A stretch of 64,000 nt of DNA from UBA7446 sp049596455 (GTDB lineage: Bacteria; Bacteroidota; Bacteroidia; Flavobacteriales; Flavobacteriaceae). A program made the translations under genes and the position numbers. The notes beneath the pieces are model-generated. The model did not search any database, was not told where the DNA came from, and saw nothing but the letters and a program-made list of their open reading frames with translations. The stretch lies in the NCBI GenBank assembly GCA_049596455.1, contig JBMYLP010000008.1:3485-67484 (forward strand). Direction: 5' to 3'. Below, one piece after another: positions 1-8,482 of this stretch (its first letter is position 1; every line of letters starts with the position of its first letter).

Positions 1-526
1 CCAACAATATAGCGGCGTAAAGCATAAGGCGCTTGTATGGCAGCTGCACATAGCGCATTAGAAAAAATCCATAAGTGGCTGCAGATGCCGTATGCCCAGA
101 GGGAAAAGATCTAAATCGATGAAAGGACAAAGAAAAATCGTCTGGATTCCAACCATACGGCAAGGATGCAAAGTGTGCAATTGGTCTAGTCACATCGGGG
201 AAAATAAGCTGTTTAAACACATAAATCCCAATTCCCATCAACGCAGAAACAATCAAAAAATTAATCAGTTCTGCTTTGACATAAAGCTTTTTTTGAGCAG
301 CAATAAATCCCACTAACCCAAAAACAACAAGCGCAAACCAACCGTCGCCCAGAAAGGTGATAATCTTAAAAGTGGGGAAAAGTTCCGGTGCAACAAAAAG
401 ATTAAACGGAAGCTCTAATGCACCCCTTTTGGCAAATGCCAACGGCAAAAGCAACATGTGCATCATGCCAAAGAAAAGCAAGTATTTGGACGAGTGCTTG
501 GCTGAAAGAAGTCGTATAAGTTGCAT
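1..526 (-). CDS. PAP2-family membrane phosphatase (partial)
   Basis: Reading the minus strand from the ATG at 526 gives an open frame of 175 codons that runs off the window without a stop. It has hydrophobic membrane segments (around residues 11-30, 55-75 and 85-102) and then the PAP2 signature FPSGHTAS near residue 150, the second of the three PAP2 phosphatase motifs. A K...RP stretch (KQLIFPDVTRP, about residue 108) resembles motif 1 but its spacing is longer than the usual K-x6-RP. Motif 3 would lie outside the window. Members dephosphorylate lipid phosphates such as undecaprenyl or phosphatidylglycerol phosphates in the inner membrane. The gene is divergent from crtI, and a TATATTTG -7 element sits 4 nt upstream of the ATG. 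The substrate is unknown. Confidence 0.82.
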   Translation of the reverse strand, partial: MQLIRLLSAKHSSKYLLFFGMMHMLLLPLAFAKRGALELPFNLFVAPELFPTFKIITFLGDGWFALVVFGLVGFIAAQKKLYVKAELINFLIVSALMGIGIYVFKQLIFPDVTRPIAHFASLPYGWNPDDFSLSFHRFRSFPSGHTASAATYGFFLMRYVQLPYKRLMLYAAILL

Positions 527-530
527 TTTG

Positions 531-538
531 CAAATATA
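531..538 (-). promoter_or_regulatory. -7 element (TATATTTG) of the PAP2 gene
   Basis: The minus strand reads TATATTTG, an exact match to the Bacteroidota -7 consensus TAnnTTTG. It ends 4 nt before the ATG at 526, so the transcript should be leaderless or nearly so. Confidence 0.55.
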
Positions 539-554
539 GCATCAAATTATAGTG

Positions 555-562
555 TAAATTTG
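555..562 (+). promoter_or_regulatory. -7 element (TAAATTTG) of crtI
   Basis: Exact match to TAnnTTTG, 7 nt before the crtI ATG at 570. A TTTTG at 526-530 could be the -33 element, but the 24-nt spacer is long. Another very short leader is predicted. Confidence 0.5.
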
Positions 563-569
563 TACCTCT

Positions 570-2015
570 ATGAAAAAGGTTATCATTATCGGTTCGGGGT
601 TTTCTTCCCTTTCCGCAGCATGTTATTTGGCTAAAAAGGGGCATTCGGTCCAAGTGCTTGAAAAAAACGATTCTTTGGGCGGACGTGCGCGCCAGTTTAA
701 AAAAGATGGGTTTACATTTGACATGGGTCCTTCGTGGTATTGGATGCCCGATGTGTTTGAGTCCTTTTTTGAAGATTTTGGCAAGCGTGTTTCTGATTAT
801 TACGAGCTAGATAGATTAGCCCCGGGATATCAGGTTATTTTTGGTAAAAACGACATTTTTCCTGTTGATGATAGCATTGCTAAAATTGCAGCCCGCTTTG
901 ATGAAATTGAACCTGGAAGCGGAGCCAAATTAGAACGCTTTTTAGCAAAAGCACGCAACAATTACGACATTGCGGTAAAAGATTTGGTGTATCGCCCCGG
1001 GGTTTCACCGCTCGAACTGGTTACCCCACAAACCGTACGCAAAGTGGGGTTGTTTTTTACCAATATCCGAAAGCAAGTAGCGCAACAATTTAAAAACCCC
1101 AAACTGCGTTCGTTATTACAGTTCCCCGTATTGTTTTTGGGCGCAAAACCCGAAAGTACCCCTGCCTTTTATAACTTTATGAATTATGCCGATTTTGGGT
1201 TGGGCACCTGGCACCCCAAAGGAGGTATGTACCAAATTGTAGATGCTATGGTAACCCTAGGAAAATCGTTGGGGGTTACGTATCACACCAGTCATGGGGT
1301 AGACGAAATTCTACTTAAAAATGGGAAGGCATGCGGTGTGCGTGTAGGCACAACTATTTTTGATGCTGATATTGTTATTTCAGGGGCAGATTATCATCAC
1401 ACCGAAACCTTATTGCCAAAAGAAAAGCGTGCCTACAGCGAAGGCTATTGGGACAAAAAAACCTTTGCGCCCTCATCGTTGCTGTTTTACATTGGACTGG
1501 ACAAAAAATTAAATTCGCTTGCGCATCATAACCTGTTTTTTGATGTAGATTTTGACGCACACGCCAATAGTATTTATGACACACCAGAGTGGCCCAACGA
1601 GCCGTTATTCTATGTGAATTTGCCCTCCCAAAGTGATCCTTCGATGGCACCCAAAGGGAAAGAAGCCTGTTTTATTTTGATTCCCATTGCACCTAATTTG
1701 GAAGATACCCCAGCGCTTAGGCAAAAATATTTTGACATTGTTTTGGAGCGTATGGAGCAACTTACAGATACAGCGATCAAGCCGCACATTATGTTTAACG
1801 AATCGTTTTGTGTTAAAGAATTTAAAGAAGTATACAACTCGTACAAAGGCAATGCGTACGGCATGGCAAACACACTTTTGCAAACCGCATTTTTGCGTCC
1901 AAAAATGAAAAGTAAAACAGTGGACAATTTGTTCTTTACAGGGCAACTAACTGTACCTGGTCCAGGTGTACCCCCAGCACTGATTTCAGGAAAAATAGTT
2001 TCGGAATTCATTTAA
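570..2015 (+). CDS. crtI: Phytoene desaturase (CrtI family)
   Basis: This 481-residue FAD-dependent carotenoid desaturase would convert phytoene toward lycopene. The N-terminus carries the dinucleotide-binding fold (IIGSGFSSLSAACYLA, then an acidic strand end at VLEKNDSLGGRA). The C-terminus has the CrtI FAD signature (LFFTGQLTVPGPGVPPAL, about residues 452-470). Length and both ends fit bacterial CrtI. The adjacent crtB phytoene synthase common in flavobacteria is absent: a pirin gene follows after 15 nt. A second CrtI paralogue at 9153 resembles the CrtD branch, so this copy is the better phytoene desaturase candidate. That split is inferred from motifs and context, not from a phylogeny. 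Confidence 0.87.
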   Translation: MKKVIIIGSGFSSLSAACYLAKKGHSVQVLEKNDSLGGRARQFKKDGFTFDMGPSWYWMPDVFESFFEDFGKRVSDYYELDRLAPGYQVIFGKNDIFPVDDSIAKIAARFDEIEPGSGAKLERFLAKARNNYDIAVKDLVYRPGVSPLELVTPQTVRKVGLFFTNIRKQVAQQFKNPKLRSLLQFPVLFLGAKPESTPAFYNFMNYADFGLGTWHPKGGMYQIVDAMVTLGKSLGVTYHTSHGVDEILLKNGKACGVRVGTTIFDADIVISGADYHHTETLLPKEKRAYSEGYWDKKTFAPSSLLFYIGLDKKLNSLAHHNLFFDVDFDAHANSIYDTPEWPNEPLFYVNLPSQSDPSMAPKGKEACFILIPIAPNLEDTPALRQKYFDIVLERMEQLTDTAIKPHIMFNESFCVKEFKEVYNSYKGNAYGMANTLLQTAFLRPKMKSKTVDNLFFTGQLTVPGPGVPPALISGKIVSEFI

Positions 2016-2030
2016 TCAAATTTCTTAAAG

Positions 2031-2747
2031 ATGCATACCATTTTTCATCCAGCAGATTCTAGGGGAAGTGCCAATCACGGTTGGCTTGAGGCAAAACACA
2101 GCTTTAGTTTTGCTGGTTGGTTCAATCCCGAGCGTGTTCAGTTTGGCGCATTGCGCGTACTAAACGATGATATTATTCAAGGTGGAATGGGGTTTGGCAC
2201 ACATCCGCACGACAATATGGAGATTGTTACCATTCCTCTTCGTGGCGACTTAGAACACAAAGATAGTATGGGAAATAAGGAGGTCACCAAAGAAGGTGAA
2301 ATTCAGGTAATGAGTGCTGGAACGGGCGTTTATCACAGCGAGTATAATAAAAATCCCGATAAAGAAATTAACCTGTTGCAATTATGGATTTTTCCAAACA
2401 AACGCAATGTAGCACCACGTTATGCGCAAATCCCTATTGACACGCTACATAAAAAAAATGAGCCGTTTCAAATCCTATCCCCTAATCCAGAAGATCAAGG
2501 CGTTTGGATTCATCAAAATGCATGGTTTCATATGTTGGATTTGGATGCTGAAAAATCGGTTTATTATGACCTAAAAGCAGAAGGCAACGGGGTGTATGCG
2601 TTTGTTATTGAAGGCGAAGCTGAAATTGGCGAACAGCTTTTGGGCAAGCGCGATGCGCTAGGTATCACAGAAACCGCTACCTTTGAGGTTACCGCTCACC
2701 AAAAGGCACAAATTTTATTGATAGAAGTGCCTATGGTTGTGGGTTAA
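2031..2747 (+). CDS. Pirin family bicupin protein
   Basis: A 238-residue protein with the pirin N-terminal cupin. The motif GTHPHDNMEIVTIPL (about residues 62-76) supplies the metal-binding histidines, followed by a conserved HKDSMGN and later a YHSEYN segment. Homologues such as E. coli YhhW have quercetin 2,3-dioxygenase activity in vitro, but their physiological role is unclear and may be redox sensing or regulation. It follows crtI by 15 nt and precedes an HMA-domain membrane protein by 11 nt, so the three probably share a transcript. No link to carotenoid synthesis is demonstrated. Confidence 0.9.
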   Translation: MHTIFHPADSRGSANHGWLEAKHSFSFAGWFNPERVQFGALRVLNDDIIQGGMGFGTHPHDNMEIVTIPLRGDLEHKDSMGNKEVTKEGEIQVMSAGTGVYHSEYNKNPDKEINLLQLWIFPNKRNVAPRYAQIPIDTLHKKNEPFQILSPNPEDQGVWIHQNAWFHMLDLDAEKSVYYDLKAEGNGVYAFVIEGEAEIGEQLLGKRDALGITETATFEVTAHQKAQILLIEVPMVVG

Positions 2748-2758
2748 ATCCGAGCCCT

Positions 2759-3445
2759 ATGCACAAACAATCTTTTTATATTTCTGGTATTACCTGCGCA
2801 AACTGTGTAAAAGCTGTAACTAAAGCATTGGAAACGATTGACGGCGTTTCTTCGATTTCTATTGACCAAAAATCGGGTAAGGCAATACTGCAAGCAAACC
2901 GTTCCATTTCAGAAAAGGAACTTGAAAATGCATTGCCCAAAAAGTATGCTTTAGTACCGCAAGAGGTGCAGCCAACTTCAAAGCTTAAGCAGCTTTTTCC
3001 ATTGTTTTTGATTTTTGGATTTATGCTGCTAACGGTTTTTAGTGTTCACCTAGAAACACGACAAACAAATGCGATGATGCTTGACTTTATGGCGTTGTTT
3101 TTTATGGTCTTTTCGTTTTTTAAGTTTTTGGATTTAAAAGGGTTTCAAGCGGTGTTTAAAACCTATGACCCACTTGCTGCAGCAGTGCCCATTTACGGCT
3201 GGTTATATCCATTTATAGAATTGACACTCGGCATATGCTATCTTATTGATTTTGTTTCACCATCCGTTTTAATAATCACTGTAATTGTACTGGGAATTAC
3301 TACTGTGGGTGTGCTTCGGGTCTTGCTGCAAAAGCGCAACATCAAGTGTGCCTGTTTGGGGAGTGTCTTAAATCTTCCCATGACGGAAGCCACGTTTATA
3401 GAAAACGCTATCATGCTTGTTATGGCAGGAAGCTTATTGGCCTAA
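2759..3445 (+). CDS. HMA-domain and MauE-like membrane protein
   Basis: A 228-residue protein with two parts. Residues 1-70 form a heavy-metal-associated ferredoxin-like domain with the metal-binding motif GITCANC (residues 10-16). Residues 82-228 hold four predicted membrane helices resembling the MauE/DoxX redox-associated family, with a CAC cysteine pair near residue 200 (KCACLG) before the last helix. HMA domains bind Cu(I) or other soft metals, and MauE-like proteins are linked to disulfide or redox chemistry in the envelope. The fusion suggests metal-dependent redox handling, but no substrate can be named. Its stop overlaps the convergent FMN reductase gene by 12 nt. Confidence 0.75.
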   Translation: MHKQSFYISGITCANCVKAVTKALETIDGVSSISIDQKSGKAILQANRSISEKELENALPKKYALVPQEVQPTSKLKQLFPLFLIFGFMLLTVFSVHLETRQTNAMMLDFMALFFMVFSFFKFLDLKGFQAVFKTYDPLAAAVPIYGWLYPFIELTLGICYLIDFVSPSVLIITVIVLGITTVGVLRVLLQKRNIKCACLGSVLNLPMTEATFIENAIMLVMAGSLLA

Positions 3446-3967
3446 TTCCAATACAAAACTGGCTAAAGCCGTATCAAAGCCAGCACGAAGGTCAGCGTTG
3501 GTAATACCGTTGCCGTCGTCATAATTTTCGTTGAAGGAAGGCAATGAAAAGGTTGGGATATTTGGGCGTTCTCTGGACAATCGTAAATGGGCGAGTTCCA
3601 AGACTGTAATGGCACCCCGAGCGCCTGTTGAGGTGCTTAACAAAAACATGGGTTTGCCACACCAAATGGGTTTTTCCAATCTAGAAATCCAATCAAAAAT
3701 GTTTTTGAATGCGGTGGTGTAAGCACCGTTATGCTCGGCAAATGAAATGATGATGCCATCGGCTGCCGTTAGAGCAGCTTTAAAATCAAACGCCAATTCT
3801 GGAATACCTTCTTTTTCGCGGTCTGTGCTGTATAAAGGCATTTCAAAATCATTTAAATCTAACAAATTAATGTTAGCGTTGGGCACTTGCTTAGCAGCAA
3901 AATGGGCTAATTTTCGATTAATAGAATTTTGGCTCGAACTTGCGCCAAAGGCAACAATGTCAGGCAT
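3434..3967 (-). CDS. NADPH-dependent FMN reductase-like flavoprotein
   Basis: A 177-residue flavodoxin-like protein. The N-terminal GASSSQNSINRKLA loop binds the FMN phosphate. FAEHNGAYTTAFKNIFDW (about residues 75-92) corresponds to the PEYNxSxPxxLKNAIDW motif of the NADPH-dependent FMN reductase/quinone reductase family (ChrR, AzoR-like). Members reduce FMN, quinones, azo dyes or chromate in the cytoplasm. It stands alone, convergent with the HMA-MauE gene and upstream of no obvious partner. The physiological electron acceptor cannot be inferred. Confidence 0.85.
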   Translation of the reverse strand: MPDIVAFGASSSQNSINRKLAHFAAKQVPNANINLLDLNDFEMPLYSTDREKEGIPELAFDFKAALTAADGIIISFAEHNGAYTTAFKNIFDWISRLEKPIWCGKPMFLLSTSTGARGAITVLELAHLRLSRERPNIPTFSLPSFNENYDDGNGITNADLRAGFDTALASFVLELGQ

Positions 3968-4017
3968 AGCTAATTTTTTTTGCTAAGATAATCAATCTTT
4001 ATATGAAGTGTACTTTG

Positions 4018-4860
4018 CTAGGGAAGGGCAATTTTTGCCAAAAATGCTGAGTATTTTTTCTTTTCTTCTGAGGTTATCCAAACGGTTTTCTCATCAATAA
4101 TAGACACCGCTTCAATTTGTGCGCCTCTAAAATCGAGTTCGTATTGGTTAATGGAAAGATTTGGGTTTGGCGCAAGAGAAAAATCATTAATCACAAACAG
4201 AAATTGACGTTTGTCTTTTCGGTATGCCGTTAGCACTAAGGTTTTGGTTTTATGATGGTAATCCGCCCCTGTAATCAGTGCCCCAACAGGCAGAGAGCCT
4301 ATTTTTTTTGCAGCTGCATTTTCTTTAGAAACCACATAAAGTTCTGTGGTTTTGGTGCTTCTATTTTTGGTAAAAACAATAAGATTATCCTCAATAAAAA
4401 TCAGCCCCTCAGCATCAAAAGGAGAGGCTTGCTGAAATCCAAAGTTTTGTTGTTCAGGATAATAAAAGGGTATGGAATCCAAAACTTCTGCACTATCATT
4501 TGTAATCGCAACCTCCAAAAGATACAAGTTTTTTCGTGTTCCGAAATTGTTCCCCATATCTGCCACAACAAGCTTTCCATTTGCTGTGGTAATATCCTCC
4601 CAATCAATATTACTGTGGTTATTTAGCTTCTTTTTGGCAAGGAGTTTTCCTTTTGTACTTATGGCATATAAGGCAGCCTCGTTCCCTGAATCATTGTGTG
4701 TCCAGAGCGTATCGTTAAGTTGGGTTAGTCCCGAAGTTTCTTCGAGAACCAACGGCAGGTTGTATTTTTCCAATACTTTTTGCCCAAAAGCGTTGCCTGC
4801 TAGTAGCAAGGAAAACAAGAATAATTTGGTCAGTCTAAAAGGGGTTTGATGTGATTCCAA
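4018..4860 (-). CDS. Secreted propeller-like protein of the phytase locus
   Basis: A 280-residue protein starting with a signal peptide (hydrophobic core FLFSLLLAGNAFG, cleavage near residue 26). The mature part is rich in short beta strands and repeated WTHNDSGNEAALY / DWEDITT / TGADYHHKT-type turns, which fits a beta-propeller with possible metal sites. I cannot assign a named enzyme family. Its start lies 31 nt inside the 3' end of the phytase gene, so it is translationally coupled to phytase. It probably acts in the periplasm or outside the cell on the same substrate class, as an accessory phosphoesterase or binding protein. Confidence 0.6.
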   Translation of the reverse strand: MESHQTPFRLTKLFLFSLLLAGNAFGQKVLEKYNLPLVLEETSGLTQLNDTLWTHNDSGNEAALYAISTKGKLLAKKKLNNHSNIDWEDITTANGKLVVADMGNNFGTRKNLYLLEVAITNDSAEVLDSIPFYYPEQQNFGFQQASPFDAEGLIFIEDNLIVFTKNRSTKTTELYVVSKENAAAKKIGSLPVGALITGADYHHKTKTLVLTAYRKDKRQFLFVINDFSLAPNPNLSINQYELDFRGAQIEAVSIIDEKTVWITSEEKKKYSAFLAKIALP

Positions 4861-5849
4861 TTGATGAATTTAAAGTTTTGTGGTTCGTTTCCGTTTTCAC
4901 CGTCCTGCACAATAAGTATGCCGTTAGGAAACGTTGGTGTTTTTAGACTGGTTACATCAAGACCATCGGTTTCTTGTACGCCATCCACAACACCATCTTT
5001 TATTTGAATAATATTTTTCAATTGTAAACGTTGCCGGTCAATAAACGCATAGGCATTTGAACCTTGTACAGAAAGGATAATCCAGCCGCTTCCGTCTTCG
5101 TTTTCACGAAGGGCAAGCCCCTCAAAATCTGGCTTTAGTTTGTCTTTATCCACTTCCAAAATCATGGTTTTTTCATTGGCTTTCCACGGCAAAGCATTTA
5201 ACTGCCACAGCCCACGCTCTTCTTCGGCGACATATAATTTTTGGTTGTTTGGATCAACGACAAGCCCTTCAACGGTTTTGCCAAATTTTAGTTTGCGCAC
5301 CAATGCCATGCGTACTTTTTTGCCTTGCAATCCAATTTGATATTGCCAAACCTTGCCTTTTTTGGTACTCATAATAACATAAGGCTGCTCGGCAAGGTAG
5401 GTGGTAATCCCATACACTTCTTTTAGCGGTACTTTAATGTCTTGAATTTCGGTGAGTGAACCGTCAGGTTTAAGAAATGCAAAAGTAATGGTTTCTGCAG
5501 TTCTGTTGGAAGCGCAAATCAGTGGTAAATCGTTATTGATGATGTTATTTGGCGTAAACAATGCCACATTGTTGGGTCTGCCAACAGGGTATTGATGCAG
5601 TTTTTTGCCTTGCAAATCATACGTGATAAGGCCATATTTTTTGTCTGTTGCAACAACTATGGATTTTGTTGCATCATTGGGGTTTTCCCAAATACAGATA
5701 TCGTCTGCGGCATCGTCAAGAGATACAACAGGTTCCGTTTCAAGGGTGGCTTCAACTTGGGGAAAAGCAAAAGAGCGAACCGAAGTCCGCTCTTGTGCAA
5801 TTACCACGAAACCTACAAAAAGCGTGAAGATTCCGGTGATATAATTCAT
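4830..5849 (-). CDS. phy: Beta-propeller phytase (3-phytase)
   Basis: A 339-residue secreted enzyme with an N-terminal signal peptide (ITGIFTLFVGFVVIAQ). It has the features of beta-propeller phytases: DDAADDICIWENP (about residues 45-57), VATDKKYGLITYDLQGK (about 66-82), a VEGLVVD strand, an EEERGLW turn and a DGLDVTSL segment. These acidic residues bind the calcium ions needed for catalysis. The enzyme removes phosphate from myo-inositol hexakisphosphate outside the cytoplasm. It overlaps the upstream receptor stop by one nucleotide (TAATG) and the downstream gene by 31 nt, forming a tight three-gene phytate or phosphate unit. Confidence 0.88.
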   Translation of the reverse strand: MNYITGIFTLFVGFVVIAQERTSVRSFAFPQVEATLETEPVVSLDDAADDICIWENPNDATKSIVVATDKKYGLITYDLQGKKLHQYPVGRPNNVALFTPNNIINNDLPLICASNRTAETITFAFLKPDGSLTEIQDIKVPLKEVYGITTYLAEQPYVIMSTKKGKVWQYQIGLQGKKVRMALVRKLKFGKTVEGLVVDPNNQKLYVAEEERGLWQLNALPWKANEKTMILEVDKDKLKPDFEGLALRENEDGSGWIILSVQGSNAYAFIDRQRLQLKNIIQIKDGVVDGVQETDGLDVTSLKTPTFPNGILIVQDGENGNEPQNFKFINWNHIKPLLD

Positions 5850-8353
5850 TATAAGTCAATTTTAATACCTAAGTTCCAACTCATTTGGTAGTACTCAAGC
5901 TGCATGGTTTTTGCCTTTTCACCTTGGTAGTAACGCAACGGTTGGTTGGTCAAGTTTTTAGCTTCAGCAAATAAACGAATTTTATCCGTTACGTTGTAAG
6001 AAGCGTTTAGGTCTAAGAACTTTTGTTCGTCATAATAACGATCTTCCCATGCTGCTCCGCCTAACTCATCAAGCTGCTCACCAGCGTAGTTATACGATGC
6101 TCTAACAAACAACTTACCAGCTTCATATGCCAACGAAACGTTATACATGTTTTCAACAGCACCTACCAATGGCACATCATTTCTTCCTTCTACGCTATCC
6201 GTTTCAGAATCTGTAAAGGTATAGTTTGCTGCCAAGTTAAGGTTGTCTGTAAGTTGTTGTTGTAACGCAACTTCAAAACCAAATACACTAGCACTTTTAC
6301 CGTTTCTTTTCTGTGTGAACTCATAGTCGTTGTCACCATTGTAGGTGTATCCGTCAGTAGAGTACGTGTAAATCCAGTTATCTATAGACTTATAGAACAA
6401 TCCTCCTGAGATAATACCTGTATTACCCATATACTTTTCTGCCATGATATCAAAGTTATTAGACACAGTAGCTTCTAAGTCAGAGTTACCAAATTCTACT
6501 TCGTCGTCATCAGAGTTAGAGTACTGATAAGGTACTAAGTCATAGTAATCTGGTCGTGCCAAAGATTTAGAGTAAGCAGCAGTTACATTGAAACTGTCAG
6601 AGAAGTTGTGTCGAATGTTGATACTAGGTAAGAAATTCGTGTAATCTTTAGAACCAGTAGTTTCAGTGATATCTGTTGGCAACTCATCTTTTTCCTCGTC
6701 AAAAATTTGACCCACATAGCTAAGGTCTGTTTTTTCGATACGGAAACCAGCAACTACTACTGTGTTTGCACCAATATTGTTTGTTGTCATGACATATCCT
6801 GCAGTAATGGTTTCATCAGCGGTGTAGTTTGCACCAGCAAATTCATCCATTACATAGCTGTCAAAGTTAGCACCATTAGCACCACCTAAAGCGAGACCGC
6901 CTAAGTAACGGGCATCCATAAAGTTACCAATTACATATTGGCTGCCCGGCTCGTAACTGTCTATATCTGCACCAAAAGTAGGCACGGTATTTAGGTTTCC
7001 AAGCCCCATATCATGCTCATACCAAACATCGTCACGCATTTTGGATTGATCTTTGTATGCAGCACCAAACTTTAGGGTAGCAGACTCACTAAAAGGTAAT
7101 TCAAAGTTGATTTTGAATTGATTATTTTTTTCTTCAGTTAGTTTTTGTGCCTCTTCGGTTTTTTTGTATTTGTACTCCGCATCATCATTCCATGAAGCAT
7201 CAGCAAAGTTTAAGTAAGGACGCTCAAGGTTTGAAATATCCCAAGGCGTACTACCTGTATAGGGAATGCCTTTGTATTCGTAACGTGTGTAACGCTCGTC
7301 TGGACGATGCTCACGTGCTTTAGCTGTAGAAGCTTTCCAATCCATAGCTAAGTTTCCTAATTGATGCTCACCACCTAAGCTATACTTTTCAAGGCGTTGG
7401 TCTTCTAAACGACGTGCATCATTTTCATCGTTATCAATACCCCCTTTAGTTTGTTTACGAATTTTCAGCTCTTCGTCTTCATAAATAGCTCTCCAACGGA
7501 AACGGTTTTCCCAGTCGTCGCGGTGGTTATAAATTGACTTAAAGTAAAGTGAGTTATTCTCGTTGATGTTGTAGTCTAAGTTTAAAGAAACCGAACGACG
7601 TGTACGTTTTACATCATAACGACGGATATCCATTTCCTCAATTTCACCTTTATCAACGTCAGTCCAATCTGCTGGATCATTCCAAGCAAATTCAACGTTA
7701 TCAGAACCGTAGTCCCGTGTTTGAATGGTAGAGCTAAAGGTATAGCTAAATTTGTCAGATAATTTATCTGCAACAACCAAAGCAAAGTTTGAGTTGTAAC
7801 CACCACTACGGATTGGGTTACCCCCACCAGAAATTGTAGCAGAAGCACGGAAATCACTTGGGTTAGAACGTGTAATTAAGTTAACAGAACCACCAATGGC
7901 ATCTCCTTCCATATCTGGAGTTAACGATTTTTTTACAACAATCGCCTCAATCATATTTGTTGGGATAAGGTCAAGCTGAATGTTACGGTTATCTCCCTCA
8001 GCAGAAGGCAAACGATCGCCGTTCAAAGTAACAGAGTTCAACTGCGTACCAAAACCACGCATTACAATGTTACGTGCTTCACCCTGGTCGTTTTGAACAC
8101 TAATACCAGAAATTCGGCGTAGTGCTTCTCCCACGTTGTCATCAGGATATTTACCTGCTTGGTCAGCTGTTACCACATTGGTAATGTTAAGGTTGTTTTT
8201 CTGTTGTTTTAGGGCTTTGGATAGACCACCAAAATATCCGTCAACAACAACTTCCTCTAGTGTAGTAACCACTATGGAATCTTTCTTTTGTTCTTGTGCA
8301 TGAAGCACAACTACACCAAATAGTGCAGCAATGAATAATGATATGTTTTTCAT
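5849..8353 (-). CDS. TonB-dependent receptor of the phytase locus
   Basis: I place the start at the ATG at 8353 (834 residues), which gives a signal peptide MKNISLFIAALFGVVVLHAQ. An in-frame start 36 nt upstream would add an unlikely tail. The plug domain has the pattern of Xanthomonas/Caulobacter-type receptors (DDNVGEALRRISGISV, NIVMRGFGTQLNSVTLNG, GGSVNLITRS). The rest is a 22-strand barrel ending in an aromatic-rich WNLGIKIDL. It lacks the SusC carboxypeptidase-like N-terminal domain and has no SusD partner. Being coupled to a phytase, it most likely imports inositol phosphates or metal-phytate complexes across the outer membrane. The ligand is inferred from context. Confidence 0.85.
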   Translation of the reverse strand: MKNISLFIAALFGVVVLHAQEQKKDSIVVTTLEEVVVDGYFGGLSKALKQQKNNLNITNVVTADQAGKYPDDNVGEALRRISGISVQNDQGEARNIVMRGFGTQLNSVTLNGDRLPSAEGDNRNIQLDLIPTNMIEAIVVKKSLTPDMEGDAIGGSVNLITRSNPSDFRASATISGGGNPIRSGGYNSNFALVVADKLSDKFSYTFSSTIQTRDYGSDNVEFAWNDPADWTDVDKGEIEEMDIRRYDVKRTRRSVSLNLDYNINENNSLYFKSIYNHRDDWENRFRWRAIYEDEELKIRKQTKGGIDNDENDARRLEDQRLEKYSLGGEHQLGNLAMDWKASTAKAREHRPDERYTRYEYKGIPYTGSTPWDISNLERPYLNFADASWNDDAEYKYKKTEEAQKLTEEKNNQFKINFELPFSESATLKFGAAYKDQSKMRDDVWYEHDMGLGNLNTVPTFGADIDSYEPGSQYVIGNFMDARYLGGLALGGANGANFDSYVMDEFAGANYTADETITAGYVMTTNNIGANTVVVAGFRIEKTDLSYVGQIFDEEKDELPTDITETTGSKDYTNFLPSINIRHNFSDSFNVTAAYSKSLARPDYYDLVPYQYSNSDDDEVEFGNSDLEATVSNNFDIMAEKYMGNTGIISGGLFYKSIDNWIYTYSTDGYTYNGDNDYEFTQKRNGKSASVFGFEVALQQQLTDNLNLAANYTFTDSETDSVEGRNDVPLVGAVENMYNVSLAYEAGKLFVRASYNYAGEQLDELGGAAWEDRYYDEQKFLDLNASYNVTDKIRLFAEAKNLTNQPLRYYQGEKAKTMQLEYYQMSWNLGIKIDL

Positions 8354-8411
8354 TTTAATTATAAGTTTAAGCAAAACTCTTAAACCCATGTAATGTTAAG
8401 TACAACCGAAC

Positions 8412-8449
8412 AATAAGCATAGGTTAAACATGCGTTAAGTAAATGTTAC
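8412..8449 (-). promoter_or_regulatory. Putative Pho-box-like direct repeats
   Basis: The plus strand carries GTTAA at 8423, GTTAA at 8434 and GTTAC at 8445, exactly 11 bp apart, with a weaker AATAA in phase at 8412. Read toward the receptor gene this is TTAAC-N6-TTAAC. PhoP boxes of Bacillus (TTAACA-type) and PhoB boxes of E. coli are direct repeats with 11-bp periodicity. The array lies 70-96 bp upstream of the receptor ATG. It could also affect the divergent crtA gene. Confidence 0.45.
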
Positions 8450-8470
8450 CATCAGAAATTACAGAAGCCC

Positions 8471-8478
8471 TATCTTTA
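8471..8478 (+). promoter_or_regulatory. -7-like element (TATCTTTA) of crtA operon
   Basis: TATCTTTA matches TAnnTTTG except at the last base and ends 4 nt before the crtA ATG at 8483. No clear -33 element is visible. Confidence 0.35.
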
Positions 8479-8482
8479 ACAC

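Noticed and set aside
2759..3445. Copper-transporting ATPase fragment
   Set aside because: Only the HMA domain is shared; no P-type ATPase motifs (DKTGT, TGES) are present and the membrane part matches MauE-like proteins.
5849..8353. SusC of a second PUL
   Set aside because: It lacks the carboxypeptidase-like N-terminal domain, has no SusD neighbour and no glycoside hydrolase nearby.
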